Of a stretch of DNA of 64,000 nucleotides, positions 33,953 to 46,087 are shown piece after piece. The first letter of the stretch is position 1. Each line of letters begins with the position of its first letter. The notes under the pieces were generated by a model. That model did not search any database, was not told where the DNA came from, and saw nothing but the letters and a program-made list of their open reading frames with translations. This DNA is from Rhynchosporium graminicola (lineage: Eukaryota > Ascomycota > Leotiomycetes > Helotiales > Ploettnerulaceae), in assembly GCA_900074885.1 (NCBI GenBank), contig FJUW01000083.1, positions 1 through 64,000 of the forward strand, in the 5' to 3' direction. A program made the translations under genes and the position numbers.

Positions 33953-36350
33953 CTAATACTTTTAACTTTGGCGTAATAAGGAATACGCGCTACTTATCGC
34001 GTACTACTTTAGCTACTCTCTAGTATATACTATTAGCTTATTCCGCTTATAACTAGAGTTCTTTAAGCGTTATAGAAGTAGTAGTAGTAGTATTATTATC
34101 TAAGGTAGCTTTATTAACTACTTCGGGTTCTTTAACTTATAGGGATTCGTTCTATAGTCGCGAGGCTTCTTCTTCTTCTTAGCGTCTTCGAACTTATCGT
34201 ATTATAACTAGAGCTACTATTATTATCCCTTATAGTAATAGTAGTTCTTATAATAATTTCAGCTTAATTAATTAGACTAATTAGTACTAGGTTTATTCGT
34301 CTTCTATATTATAGCGTATATCTTATTTATATCATAAGAGTATATTTACGCGCTTATTTTCTTTTCTAGGAATATAACTAATCGTATAATTAAACTATAA
34401 GAGGAGTAGTAACTACTATATTTACTACTATATAAGCTACTATATAATTATGAAATACTCAAGGTTCTTATAAATAGTACTAATATATAGAATTCTTATA
34501 TGCTTTTCAATTCGTACTACTAATTCTTAAGGTAATATATAATTACTAATATTTCCTTATTATAGATTTTGTAATTATATTTAGCTAAAGCGTTTTTCTT
34601 TAAGAAGAATATATAAAGTCGTTAGTATCTTTAGTTATTAAATTATATAAGTACCCCTTTTACTACTTATCTCGAAAAGTCTATTTCGAGTATTATTTCT
34701 TAGTTAGGATTAAACTATACTAGCGTAAGTCTAATAGTAAATATATCTTTTAACTTCTTAAACGCTTTATCTATAGCTTTATCTTACTACTATAGCTACT
34801 TCTTATAAGTAAGCTATATTAGTAATAGTATAATTATTAAGTAATTCTTAATAAATATCCGATAGAAATTTATAAATCTTAAGAAGCTTTATACTCCTTT
34901 TACTAAGGTTAGGAGTTCTTATTCTCGAATCGCTTATACTTTCTTAAGGTCTATTTAAATACTCTCTTTCGTATCGATTACGAACCTAAGGTATTTTATT
35001 ATTTATACTTCGAATTCGTACTTATTAATATCTAATTATAATCTAGTTTTATATAATCTTATTATAACTTTCGCTATTTACTTTTAGTAGTAATAGTAGT
35101 TACTATCTATATAAATTAAGATATTATTAATATAAGTAGAATAGAATTTATCTAAGTAATTACGTAAAGCTTAATTAATATATCATTAAAATATACTTAG
35201 AGTAATCGCGAGTCTAAAAGAGTTACTAGCTACTTATATAGACTATATCTCGTGCGAAAAGCTATTTTCTTTTTATTACTAGTAATAATATATATCTTAT
35301 AAAAAGTAATAATAATATCTAGTTTTATAAATTATTTCGCTTTCTTATTATTCCGAAGAATCTTATAGATTAGTAGTAATAAGTATCGATCCTTCTTTAT
35401 AATTCGATTTAACTTATAATAATCGATATAAAATTAAAGCTCACTTCTTAGTTTTTTTATAAATAAGATAAGAGTAATAATAAGCGAGTTATTAACTTAA
35501 ATAAATCCCTTATCGAGGAGCTTTATAAGAGTCTTCTATAGTACGAAGGGTTTATCGCGAGATATATTATATAAAGGGACCTGGCCCTAAAATACTATAA
35601 GTTCCTTACTATTATATAATTCGAGTTTAATCTTATAATCGATCCTGGGACCTTATAATAATAATAGTATATCTGCTTTCTTATTATTATATAAGTTAAG
35701 GTATTTATATAGCTAATTAGGGAGTTTCGCTCGCAGGTTAGTCTTTATCTTTAATATAAAAGCTTTCTAGATATCTATTATACTTATAATAAATACTTAT
35801 ACTTTCTTATATAGTCGTCCTCGAGTAAGCTTATTAAATACTATTATTAATACTACGAAGTAGTCTAGCTCGTAGTCCGGCTTCGATACTTAGTTATATA
35901 GGATCGTAGTAATAGTATTAATATAGTGTTTTAACTTTAGAGCGATTATACGTATATTATTCTTCTTGAATTATAATAGTCCTAAAATCAGGTTATAGTC
36001 TTCTAGGCGTAATATTATATAGAAAAAAGCCTTAGCTTCCTTATACTTATCGATATCTATCTCTATAATTACTACTTTTATAATAGGACTTCTTTCTCCT
36101 TCGAACGAACTTATTTCGATAAGGGAAATAAGGAAATAAGGAAACGCTAGAAGTAATAATAAGTAGTAAAGCGAGAATTAATAATACTATATAAAAATTA
36201 TTTAGTATTAAGTAGAGTCTTAGTATAATACTTTTTATTAATTATTTTAAATACTAAGAAAAGAGCTCTATTTATTATATCTTTAAACTAATCCTAAGCT
36301 TCTATTATTATTATCTAATTAACTTTCTTTTGTTTCTATTAATAATTTTA
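33953..36350 (-). pseudogene. pol of F: protease, RT, RNase H, decayed
   Basis: RT spans about 35750-34950 (ILIYIDSNYYY for the Y-x-D-D box near 35095-35125; a TARSYELDLSKLY-like palm segment near 35400), RNase H about 34800-34350 (YNYKIYNKEILVII near 34560; FNYTISYIPRKENKRVNIL near 34390) and a linker (FEDAKKKKKPRDYRTNP near 34180; VAKVVRD and TPKLKVLV near 33970-34010), typical of Tf1-like gypsy elements. Stops are TAA/TAG. The protease limits are unclear. Confidence 0.72.
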
Positions 36351-37330
36351 GATAAAAGCTATTCTTTTCCCGAGCTCTCTAACTCGGAGCTCGATCCTTC
36401 TATCTCGATATCTTTTAGCTTCGACTTCTTTATCTTCTTCTTAGCTATTACTACTTAGCTTTTCTTCTTCTTAGTTATAATAAGTTTTATATAATAGTTA
36501 TAAATTATATATCTATCTTATTTATAGCAGAAGTAAAGCCGCTTTACTTTCTATCTCTCGATCTCTATAGAGCTTACTTACTAAAGTTCCTTCTTTATTA
36601 TTATAATTATAGTAATAATAGAAGTTACTTTCTAATCTATCGAGTCTATTACTTATTAGTCTATCTTAGGAGACTACTCTTATATTTATTTCTATTAATC
36701 TACTCTAGCTAATAGCTCTTTAACTTCAGCTAGATAGTCGCTAATTATATATAGTTACGAATAATACTCTTTATATAATTATTCTTCCTTTATACTAATA
36801 ATACTATAGACTAAAGTAGTAATAATAATAGCTTTTAAGTAACTTTTCTTAATTATATCTACTTAATCTTATCTTTCTGCTTTAAGGATTAGCTAATTGA
36901 AATTATTAAGGAATTCGTTTAAAGGACGAGTTCCTTACTCAATCTTATTTAGCTAGCTTATAGCTTTCTATTAGTAGTAGGAATCGCGAAAAGTAGTAGC
37001 TATCTATTGAAATAGCTCTTCGACTATTAATTACTCTTATTATTAAGTAAAGCTTACTTATAAGTAAATTCGGCTTATAGCCTCGCTTAAGAGATAGCTA
37101 AACGCGTATTATATTTATTCCCTCTAATTACTAATAGTAATAATATCGATCTCTAGCTTCGCTCGTAAGATACCCTCGAATTAGAAGTATAGGGCTAGGT
37201 TAGTATTATTAAACTTTTCGAGTTTCAGTATATATTACTTTATAGCTATAGTTAGCTCTCGAGTTATTAACTATATTATATTATTTAGGGTTAGTATTAC
37301 TAGTAGTACTAGCTACATGTTTCGTTATTC
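36350..37330 (-). pseudogene. gag of F, decayed
   Basis: The frame appears to open at an ATG near 37318 (minus strand). It contains FEGILRAKLEIDI near 37170, a Retrotrans_gag-like helix region (ELFQ-IATTFRDSYY; LNKIE-GTRPLNEFLNNFN near 36920-37010) and a Lys/Glu-rich C-terminus near 36400-36500. A zinc knuckle is not clearly preserved. Confidence 0.65.
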
Positions 37331-37514
37331 TATATCTTCGATCCTACTAGCTAAAGTAGCTACCGAACTTGCTTATTATACTACTAGCTTAGTAACTTAT
37401 TATCTTTATACCTCGAAGGCATCTAGTAGCTACTAGAGAGGCTATTCTTCTGCTATTATAAACTATATATTCTAGTATTATTATAATTACTACTTATATA
37501 ATAGTTATATAAAT

Positions 37515-37678
37515 AGCCGGATCTACTATATATAGTCCGAGGCGTTAATTCTATATCGTAAGTAAAGCAGCCGGATCTACTATATATAATCCGAGGTATC
37601 TATCTCCGTATTATAAGTAAGGTAGCCGGATCTACTATATATAGTCCGAGGCGTCTATCTCTATATTATAAGTATACG
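37515..37678. repeat. Three tandem units of about 54 bp in the F LTR region
   Basis: Units start at 37515, 37569 and 37624, each with AGCCGGATCTACTATATATA followed by a variable G/A-TCCGAGG and a looser tail ending TAAGTA. Differences between units are mostly transitions. Repeats of this kind in LTRs often overlap promoter sequence, but nothing here proves it. Confidence 0.85.
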
Positions 37679-37938
37679 TATAGTAATAGTAAGTCCAGGG
37701 TACTAGCTTTCTTACGCACGCGTATTATCTACTGCTCGAAAGCAGATCCTTCTTCGTTTAGTTAAGAATATTAAGAATAAGTTAATTCTAATATTATAAG
37801 GCGAATATAAATTATATAGTATAAAAGCTCGTTTATATTATAAGAAGAATTTACTAAGGAGGGAAAGGAGGAATAAGAGTCTCCCTTCGAAGAAAAAATA
37901 ATACCGCGGCCGCTAGTAGTAGTAGTATTAAAACACGT

Positions 37939-38006
37939 ATAATAATACGTCAAGTACTAGCGTAGACGCCTTAGGCGTCAAGTATACTAACGGGTATAAC
38001 CCGTCA
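37939..38006. repeat. Cluster of hairpins at the outer edge of F
   Basis: Three inverted repeats lie close together: ACGTATAATAATACGT (37935-37950), GACGCC-TTA-GGCGTC (37966-37980) and ACGGGT-ATA-ACCCGT (37990-38004). The last forms the LTR terminus. Confidence 0.7.
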
Positions 38007-40217
38007 TATAAGATATAATATACGCGTATAGTTCAGTTAAACTAGCGCGTCTTTCTATAGTAAATATAGTCGCGCAGAGTGCTAGTAGAGAGAGTTCTTC
38101 AGCTATCGTATCTACGCTATTATTAGAAGAAGTTGAAGAAGTATACTCTAATAACTCTAGCTCTATTAAAGAGTCTTTACTACTATAAATAAGCCGTATA
38201 GTAATTAATACTTATACTCGTATAGCAGTCGAAGTCGACGATTTCGAAATTATCGTATCCCGAGGTGCAGAGTTTTCCGCGCTAGCGCCGGAAGCTATCT
38301 AATAAGCTATCTAAGTCCCTAGGACTTAAAATATACCTGATTTACCTCTTATAGATACTAAATCGATATCCTAGGATTATCTAGAGGATCTGGAAGACCT
38401 AGAATCGGAACTTATTACTATAATTACGCTAGAGCTATATAAACGTAAGAAGATAAGTAGCTTTATATCTTTAAACTTAGCAGATAGCTATAAGCTTAAG
38501 GGAGAAGAGAACTATACGAAATAGAGAGATAAAGTACTAAATATTACTAAAACTAATAGAATTAGTAATTTTCTTAATATTAAGTTGCGTAACTATATGT
38601 CTAAAGAGATAGACAAATAGGATAATAATATCGATAATAAAGCACTTAAGAAGTAGTAAGATTAGAAGTCTAGAGAGAGTTAAATAAAGCTAGTAACCAC
38701 GCTGAATTATAAGGCCGGATCTCTCGCGCATATAACTAGTAAAACTACTATATTAGATATATAGGAGGCCTTATAGGCGCAGTACGAAGGAGGTGGTATA
38801 ATACTAGTATATGATACTATATAAGATTATATTAAGCTCTAATATAACGATTTCAACTCTCTAGAGAAGTTTATTATCGCTTTTAAGCTCTTAATTATCA
38901 AATTAGAAACTTTGATAATAGCTCTACTTCTAGTATAATATCTAATTATATTTATTACTATAGTTTTAGAGAAGTAGCCTATATAAGCTGAAAGATAACG
39001 TTCTCTCTTAAGAGTTTCTTCTAGTAATAACCTAGATATTACTAAGAAATCTAAATCAGAAGTAACTTTAGTTAGTTTAATCGAAGATATTACTAATAAG
39101 ATAAGAGTAAGTGACTTTACTAGTAAGATAGCAGGTTAAGCTCTATATAGCAATAAGTCTATACTTAATTCTAAGAAAGGAAGCAGCAGAGGAGCTACTA
39201 AGCTAGCTAGTAAGGAAGCTAAGCCGACTTATAAGTACTATGAATAGATATTACTAAAGTATATTCTAAAGAACTATTTTATTATTAATAAGTAGAAGAA
39301 GAAAGAGTTTAAGAAGTCTAGAAAGAAGTAGATCCTATATACTAAATAGCTAAAGAAGAAGGAGGGATAGAATACTAATAAGAAGAAGACTAGTAGTAGA
39401 AAGAAGAAGAATAATAATTCCGACGAGAATAGCATTTTCAGCGTAGCCCTGTTATTATATTTCCCTAATATTACGGCTTCTATAGCTATATTCTCTTATT
39501 ATAATAAGTCACGATAGCTCTTTAATACTGGCGCTATAGAGTATATATCTAACGACTTTTCTAAGTTTACTATATATATACTAAGAGACGATTTATAGTA
39601 TATACTTACTATTAATAGGCTATTACGCCCTATCGGGATTAGAAGTTGTACGATTAAAGCGCTAAAGACTAACGGTATAGTACGTATATTAGAGTACTAC
39701 GATATACTATATATCTTATAGTCTCTAGTCTACTTATACTCCAGTTCTAAATTAAATAAATTAGAAGGTTATTTACATAGTTATATTCTCTATATATCTA
39801 AGAAGAAGGAGATCTGTATAATTAATAAAGATCTATTTATTATTGAAGAGGAGACCTCTAGCGCAGGGTACGCTAGTCTTCCGGGTTTAAGCTTACTTAT
39901 AGTAGTAGAATAAGCTATAGTCGATATAGAGCTTTAGTATAGATATATATATTATACTAGCTTTAATATAGTATAATATACTTAATCTATAGTTACTAGT
40001 ATGAAGTTTATAGAGCTTAAGACTAGTAGAACTCGCCTTTATATACTATATAAGAAAGGCCGATCTATTCGGAAGGTTAATAAGGTATTAGCACGTGCCT
40101 GACCTACTAGATCGATAGATAAAATCTATATAGATATAGTATACCTTAAACCTAAGGGTCTGATTAGTTACTCTTACGCCTCTATCTTCTTATGCGCCTA
40201 TTCGACTAGAAAGTAGG
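38007..40217 (+). pseudogene. Copia G, gag to integrase start (same family as D)
   Basis: From 38009 the sequence aligns with D from about 20531 on the plus strand, with the same frame and many more TAA/TAG stops. The protease appears as FNTGAIEYIS near 39522 (D has FDTGATEHIS). It ends within the integrase core (AYSTRK) where P is inserted; the TSD GTAGG is at 40213-40217. Codons for Asp, Gln and His are hit by transitions compared with D, as RIP predicts. Confidence 0.88.
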
Positions 40218-40389
40218 TGTAACGACACAAGACTCGAGGCGGTATACAAGCAAGAATAAACAAGTAGGGAGGCTAAGAGCGATCTTATATAGTCTACTAC
40301 GAAGGAAATAAAAAGATAAGGAAGGAAGAAGAAGAGAGACGGAGTATAAGGCATCTTATATATATATGCCGGTACTAGTCCGATATTAT

Positions 40390-41985
40390 TATAACGACAT
40401 AAGACTTAAGGCGGTATATAAGCAAGAATAAACAAGTAGGGAGGCTAAGAGCGATCTTATATAGTCTAGTACGAAGGAAACAGAAAGATGCAGAGCTCTG
40501 AAGGAGTGTAACGACACAAGACTCAAGGCGGTATACAAGTAAGAATAAACAAGTAGGGAGGCTAAGAGCGATCTTATATAGTCTAGTACGAAGGAAACAG
40601 AAAGATGCAGAGCTCTGAAGGAGTCTGCACTTTCTATATATATAAGGAGGATATGCCTAAGGCACTAATACTAGCCCGTATCTGCTACGTATACTATGCG
40701 CTATTATATTACCCCCTTCTAAGATAAAGGCTCGCCCTCGAGCCTTAAAGAATCGAAGTAACTAAGGAAATAAAGTAAGTATAAAATATAGTTAAATATC
40801 AAGATAACTTTCCAAATTTCTATTAAACCGAAACTATAGATACTAATTTAGTACTGAGATTATCTCTTCTATAGAGGGAAACGTAATCTCCGGTAATTAT
40901 AATACCGAGTTTTACTAAATAAGCGAGGCTAAGCGAGTGATTGAAACACTTAAAGGTTACGAAAGAAACGAAAGTCTAAATCGAATTCTAAAGAAGCTAA
41001 AAGATTAAGAAGAGTTAGATATCTTTATTAAGTAGATATAGAAAGTATTAAATTAAAGGTTCTAGTAGAGGGAGGTCGATTCTGCCGAGGGGGATAAATT
41101 ATACTGAGGTATAGGGGTTACGAGTCGGATTCTAGTAATTTCTACTAGAGTAATAAGCTATTTTATCCTAGCTTAAAAGTAAGGTTTTTCGCTATTAGAG
41201 CTACTTTCGGAAGGTTAAAGTCGGGTAAGGGGATAATAAATATTTTCTAGTAGAAGGAGGTCGATTCTGCCGAGGGGGATAAATTATACCGGGGTATAGG
41301 GGTTACGAGTCGGATTCCGGTAATTTCCGCTAAGGTAATAAGCTATTTCGTCTTAGCCTAAAAGTGAGGTTTTTTACTATTAGAGCTACTTTCGGAAAGT
41401 TAAAATTAAGTAAGGGGATAATAAATATTAGGGCTTATAGGGAAGTTTCCACTTAAAATTCGTTTGCTATTTTACTTCGTACGCACGAAGGAATAAGTTT
41501 CGAAGTATCTGAGAATAATTTCGTAGTAATACTAGTGCTTCTAAGGCTAAATTATATTTAAATTCCTAGCTATCCGAGAGATCTCTAGAATCTCGGCTCT
41601 TTTGAAAACTTAACTATCGAATTCGTAATTAATAATACTAACTATTTCTATATAATTCCGAAAATCTAAAGTAAGTAGAGATAACTTAATAAAGAGCACT
41701 CTAGTAGTTATACGTACGAATCGAGTTTTCTAAGTAAGATATTATTTAATACTATTCTTAGTAGTCTTAATCTTTCTATTTAATATAATAATATAAGACT
41801 TAAAGTAGTATATAAGTAAGAATAAATAAGTAGGGAGGCTAAGAGCGATCTTATATAGTCTAGTACGAAAGAAACAGAAAGATATAGAGCTCTGAAGGAG
41901 TCTGTACCTTCTATATATATAAGGAGGGTATGCCTAAGGCACCGATACTGGCCCGTATCTGCCACGTATACTATGCGCTATCACA
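40390..41985 (-). mobile_element. E2: second copy of the non-autonomous element
   Basis: A 1596-bp relative of E1. The left side has a 117-bp LTR fragment (40390-40506) followed by a full 202-bp LTR (40507-40708); the right LTR is 41784-41985. The interior lacks a segment present in E1 (about 29880-30055) but has a 185-bp tandem duplication (41061-41245 and 41246-41430), so the two copies differ by large indels as well as RIP. Polypurine tract and primer region are as in E1. No coding frame. Confidence 0.88.
41061..41430. repeat. 185-bp tandem duplication in E2
   Basis: The two units begin TCTAGTAGA-GGAGGTCGATT and run to the GGATAATAAATATT word. E1 has only one unit. The first unit in E2 has more RIP-type changes than the second. 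Confidence 0.85.
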
Positions 41986-42348
41986 ATTATACTGAGTCGA
42001 ATACTAGTTCTGCCGGGATACCTATGAACTTAGGCCCTAGTATCTATCCTTCTCCTTATATGATATTCCGGTGAGCTATCGTTATATTACCTCCCCCCTA
42101 AGAAGAGCTTAACCCTAAGCTCGGAAAGTTATACTTTATACTAGAAATTAGTTTTTATTATAACTACTTCTGTCGATATTCGCGTAATAAGCGCTAGCCG
42201 CTCTTTAGTAGTAGTAAATTCTTTATTAGGTTCTGACTAGTTATATCGCTATAATAGTACTATATTAGTTATAGCTTTCAAATCGGGCGGTAAGCTATAT
42301 TTACTTTATCTATTTATAGTAGGAGTCGAGTTTAAGTAGAGCGTGGGT

Positions 42349-42358
42349 TATATAAAAG
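42349..42358 (+). promoter_or_regulatory. TATA box of the antisense unit in P
   Basis: TATATAAAAG on the plus strand, in the context GCGTGGGT-TATATAAAAG-AAGG, about 200-300 bp before the decayed plus-strand reading frame. No sense-strand element function is expected here. Confidence 0.4.
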
Positions 42359-42559
42359 AAGGAGTTTATTAATATTAAGGCCTTTCCTTTTCAACTGCGA
42401 TAACTACTTTAACTTATAAGTTTACTCTCCCTAGATTACGATATAGTTCCTAGAGTAAGTATCATTACTAACTACTATAGTAATCTGCTGTAATCTTATA
42501 TATCAATCGGCCTAATTAACTCTTCTCTTATTATAAGTAAGTTCCTCGTCTTAGTATTA

Positions 42560-43565
42560 GGGATAGTCTTTAAGTAAAGTACGAGAGTTTCACGGATCTA
42601 TAACGCTAATTCCTGTAGTACCTTTACTAGTACTTGCTAGTACTCTTTCGGCGGCATATCGAGTATATTACTTACGATATATTCGCGCTTTCCTTAAGAT
42701 AAAGTATAATAATACTCCTATTCTAGAACTTCTATATTCGTTTAATAAGCTTAACTTTAACCTTTATAAGTATTATTTAGCGTTAAAGAGCGATTATAAA
42801 TATATAAGTTATTTAAACTTAAACGTAATTATATATACTAATATATTATAGTTACTTGACTATATTAATATAAAGTATACTATTTTATCCGGTTTACTTC
42901 CTAGCGATAAAGCTAAGGACGCGGAGCTAAATCGAGGTAGTATTATAGCTACTTATAAGGCGATTAATCGGATCTATCGTCTCGCGAAATCTGCTACTCT
43001 TACTACTACGTTAGAGATTACTACTACTTAATTAGTAGAGACTTAGGCTTTAAGGTGTTCTATAGAGAAGGTATTTAAGAAGTTAGAGTTTATTAAGGTA
43101 ATAAGTTAAGATCTTAAACCCTTAGATACTAATACGATACTAACGCGATATAGGATTTAGATCTTTTAATAGTAGAATCGGCGAAGTCTAAGTTAATAGT
43201 ATAAATAGTATTAAAGCAGACGAAAGAGTTAAATAGTATTATATAGGAATTTACGAAGAAAGCTATATTTAAGGCTACTATATCTAATACTAAGGGAAAG
43301 AGGAATTTACCTTCTAGTTCCGAGATAGTATTAGATCTAGATACTCCCGGACTTTCTCTAAAGAAGAAAGCCCGTAGGATTAGCTATTATATTTAGTCTA
43401 CTACTAAAGCTACGTTAATAGATTTAAGTAAGGAGTTAGATATAGTAGTTCAGATTCAAGATATTCCAGATTTACTAGAAGCTCCGGAGAACTTAAGGGA
43501 GAAAGCTAGTAAAGTAGAGGTAATTAAAGAAGTAGAGTTTTAGATATAGCGTTATTATAGAGTAT
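42560..43565 (+). pseudogene. Decayed reading frame antisense to gag-pol, in the 3' region of P
   Basis: Between the end of pol (about 43640, minus) and the 3' LTR the plus strand is the better coding strand. One frame (0 mod 3) from about 42650 to 43155 reads with few stops: LELLYSFNKLNFNLYKYYLA, LLPSDKAKDAEL, YKAINRIYRLAKSATLTT, CSIEKVFKKLEFIK. It passes to frame 2 near 43150 and continues DLDTPGLSLKKKARRISYYI, LIDLSKELDIVVQIQDIP, EAPENLREKASKVEVIKEVEF to about 43540. The composition is helical, then acidic and low-complexity. Stops are TAA/TAG. I do not recognise the family. It could be an accessory gene of the element or a captured host gene. Confidence 0.5.
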
Positions 43566-43599
43566 AATCGGGGGATTATCCTTAGTAATAAATTATAAT

Positions 43600-45810
43600 A
43601 CTAGTAACTATAATAGCTTATTATCCTCTAAGTAACTATAGTTATCTATTCCGTCTTCCTAGGCCTTAATCTACTAATCTAGTTTACGCGGAGGTCTAGG
43701 TTTACTTAGGTTAGTAGTATAGAAGTCTTAGAGCTTATATAAAGTACTTATTAGGTCGGAAGCGTTATACTAAGTTAGGTCTAGATTATAGCCTAGCTAA
43801 CTAACTTAGTACTTCAGATTACCTCTTAAGAGTCGTATAATAAGTATATCTTATAACTCTTATTCTTCTTAAGTAGTAATAACCTCCGGGGGTAGGTTTA
43901 GTAACTCCTAGCTTAGTAACAAGTCGTCCGGGTCCTTAAAGAGCAATTCGGGAGCGAATATATCATATATAGAAGATCCAGGGGGTAAATCTAGCTTATA
44001 GAAGTATCCGATCTTAGCTAGGACCTAGTATAGTCCTGCCTAGAGGCTAGATAGCTTCTTACTTAGCTAGTGATTCTTAAGGTTCCTTATAAAGAGAAAT
44101 ACCTTATCTCCGACTTCCTAATCGATATTACGCCGTTTCGGGTTAGTTATAGCGCTTATCTTTTACTAAGTAGCTAGTATATTAGCTTTTATAACTTTAA
44201 TAGCAGATTTAGTACGTTTAGCTAAGGATTTAGTATTAGTATAATTAAGCTTCTCTTATAGTATTAATATAGTAGGTTACTTCTAATCCTAGCTATTCCG
44301 TAGTAGTATACTATATTTAAGGGTATATAGCGCTATACCGATAGAATCGTAAGATAGGGTTACTTAAGCGCAGTTTATTATTAGTAGTAGTTCGCCCTAG
44401 TTACTCTAGTAGTAATTAACGAAAAGTCTAAGGCGTTAGTTAATATACTAATTTATAATCTCTATTTATCCGTTAGTTTACTAGTAGAAAGAGATAGAGA
44501 GCTTAACTTTAAATCTAATTATATAGTAAAACTCTTACTAGAAGAATAAGACGAACTAAGCTCCTTAGTCGGATATAATTAACTTAAGGGTATATCCGAA
44601 ACGATATATCTATTAGATAAATAACGTCGCTATCCCGCGGGTATCGATATTATAATAGTATAGTATCGATATAGAGTCTTTCCCTAGGCAGTCGATAAAT
44701 ACTAATATCCTATTAAATCCTTAGTTATTAAGCAGGAAGTCCTTAAAATCTATAGCTAGGTACTATATAAGGTAGCTAAGCACCGGTAATAAGTAGAGGA
44801 ATCCTTACTATTTCGTCTATTTCGGATGAGAGTACTAGTAGAAGTAATAATTACGAGTATACTATTTCACGTCCGATACGAGTCCTTTCTAGTAATAATA
44901 AGTAGAAATTCTTTCGGCGGTCTTATAAGCGTTTAGATAAGCAGAGGAAACTTGATCGTAGATTTCGCTAATTAAATAGGTATATAGCAAGGTATAACGT
45001 TATACGTATAGATAACTATTATAAAGTAGTAAACTATTATTAATAGTATAACTATCTCCTAATATATTCTATTTATTAGAGAACGATTCTTAGTTAAATT
45101 AGTATAGTTTCTCGATCAAATTAAAGGAGTTATATACGAGTTCTAATAATATATTAGTCCCTAGCGATATTAAGTATATATAACTAATTTGATCGATATA
45201 ATATTCAGCTAGTTCCGCGTTAATCTTAGGATCTAAGTAGTTTAGAAGTAATAAAACCTGAGATCTACTATCCTATTTCTATTATTCTTATATCCTTAGA
45301 TCTTATTAAATATAGCTAAAGATATTAGCTTTAGCGTTATATTTACTAAGAATATATATAATTTAAAAATTAAATTCGGAAAGGAATTCTATCTATCTAG
45401 CTTACTTACTAGTTAGGACCTTAGTAGTTATAAAGTATTCTAAGGATCGATAGTCCGTATATACGCTAGTATAATATCGTAGAGATATAAGTTCTAGTCT
45501 CTATTTCCGGAAAGACTTAATAATAGCGTATAATTCCTTATTATAGATCTCCTAGTTTAGTTCGTATCTATTAAGAATATAGGAGTAGAATCTAATTAGA
45601 TACTACTAGTTATCTTTATATAATTAGAAGATAACTCTAGCTATTATACTATCAGAGGTATTAGTTTCTAGTTTAATCTATAATTCAGGGTCGAAATAAT
45701 ATAGTTTCTGCACTAATAGTAGCTATTAATATAAATCGTCGAAGGACTTCTTATAATCGTTAGTGAAATTCTATAGTACTATAAGCCTAGTAAGTATTAA
45801 GAGAGGTTTA
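43600..45810 (-). pseudogene. pol of P, C-terminal part: RNase H, integrase, chromodomain
   Basis: On the minus strand from the right: RNase H (about 45700-45330; LETNTSDSIIARV near 45640, YELNQEIYNKELYAII near 45560, VYTDYRSLEYFIT near 45450), integrase (about 45000-44100), the DKVFLFIRNLKNH-LSKKLS block near 44080, and a chromodomain near 43700-43860 (EDILTIRLLRGNLKYQVS, usual W replaced by a stop), then TNLSKPRPPRKLD. The reading joins RT at 52702 when I and GTTTA are removed. Stops are TAA/TAG. Confidence 0.82.
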
Positions 45811-46026
45811 TATTACGGCAGGGCATAGGGGGTGATAACGGCTTATATTCGCCCTTAAGGGTACGCGTAGTAAAGAGAAGAAAAGATAAGAAGAAGAGGT
45901 TCTACTCTCGACTCCTTCCTTAAGGTATAGCCGTAGAGCTATACTAACTAATCTGCCGCGGCTGCTAAGGCTCACTTACCCCCTCGTGCCTAGAGGCCTG
46001 AGGCTCCTTACGTACAGGTTATGATA
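45811..46026 (-). repeat. 3' LTR of I
   Basis: 216 bp; plus strand TATTACGGCAGGG to GGTTATGATA. The middle part (GCCCTTAAGGG, CTCTCGACTC, GTATAGCCGTA words) aligns with the X LTR in reverse complement, while the ends differ more. Confidence 0.92.
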
Positions 46027-46087
46027 TTACTCCCCTCTCCTATAAGGCTTCGTCCCCGAAGCGTGAAAAAACCGCTACTTCTTGCTA

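Larger units (their letters stand above)
33953..38006 (-). mobile_element. Element F: gypsy retrotransposon, 5' part
   Basis: The minus strand carries a 5' LTR region (about 37430-38006), gag, protease, RT and RNase H, and stops in the linker before integrase at about 33953 because A is inserted there. The remainder lies beyond the left edge of the window. Its right end (minus-strand start TGACGGGTTATACCCG) abuts copia G at 38007, inside the G gag leader, so F was probably inserted into G; the left part of G and the second TSD copy are out of view. Confidence 0.7.
37430..38006 (-). repeat. 5' LTR region of F, with tandem repeat
   Basis: The outer end is taken from the switch to G sequence at 38007. 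The inner end is uncertain because no second LTR is visible. The region has three direct repeats (37515-37678) and three short hairpins at its outer end. A 60-codon open frame at 37771-37953 (minus) has no recognisable content. Confidence 0.5.
40218..42086 (-). repeat. 3' LTR of P, split by E2
   Basis: The 172-bp and 96-bp parts add up to 268 bp, matching 56220-56487. The split carries the TSD ATTAT (40385-40389 and 41986-41990). The first 80 bp (plus strand) resembles the E LTR strongly, the rest does not. Confidence 0.9.

Noticed and set aside
37525..37680. CRISPR-like array
   Set aside because: Only three units, no constant spacer length or unique spacers, inside a eukaryotic LTR region.
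37771..37953. 60-codon minus-strand open frame in the F LTR region
   Set aside because: No domain, low-complexity Tyr/Ser content, inside LTR/leader sequence.
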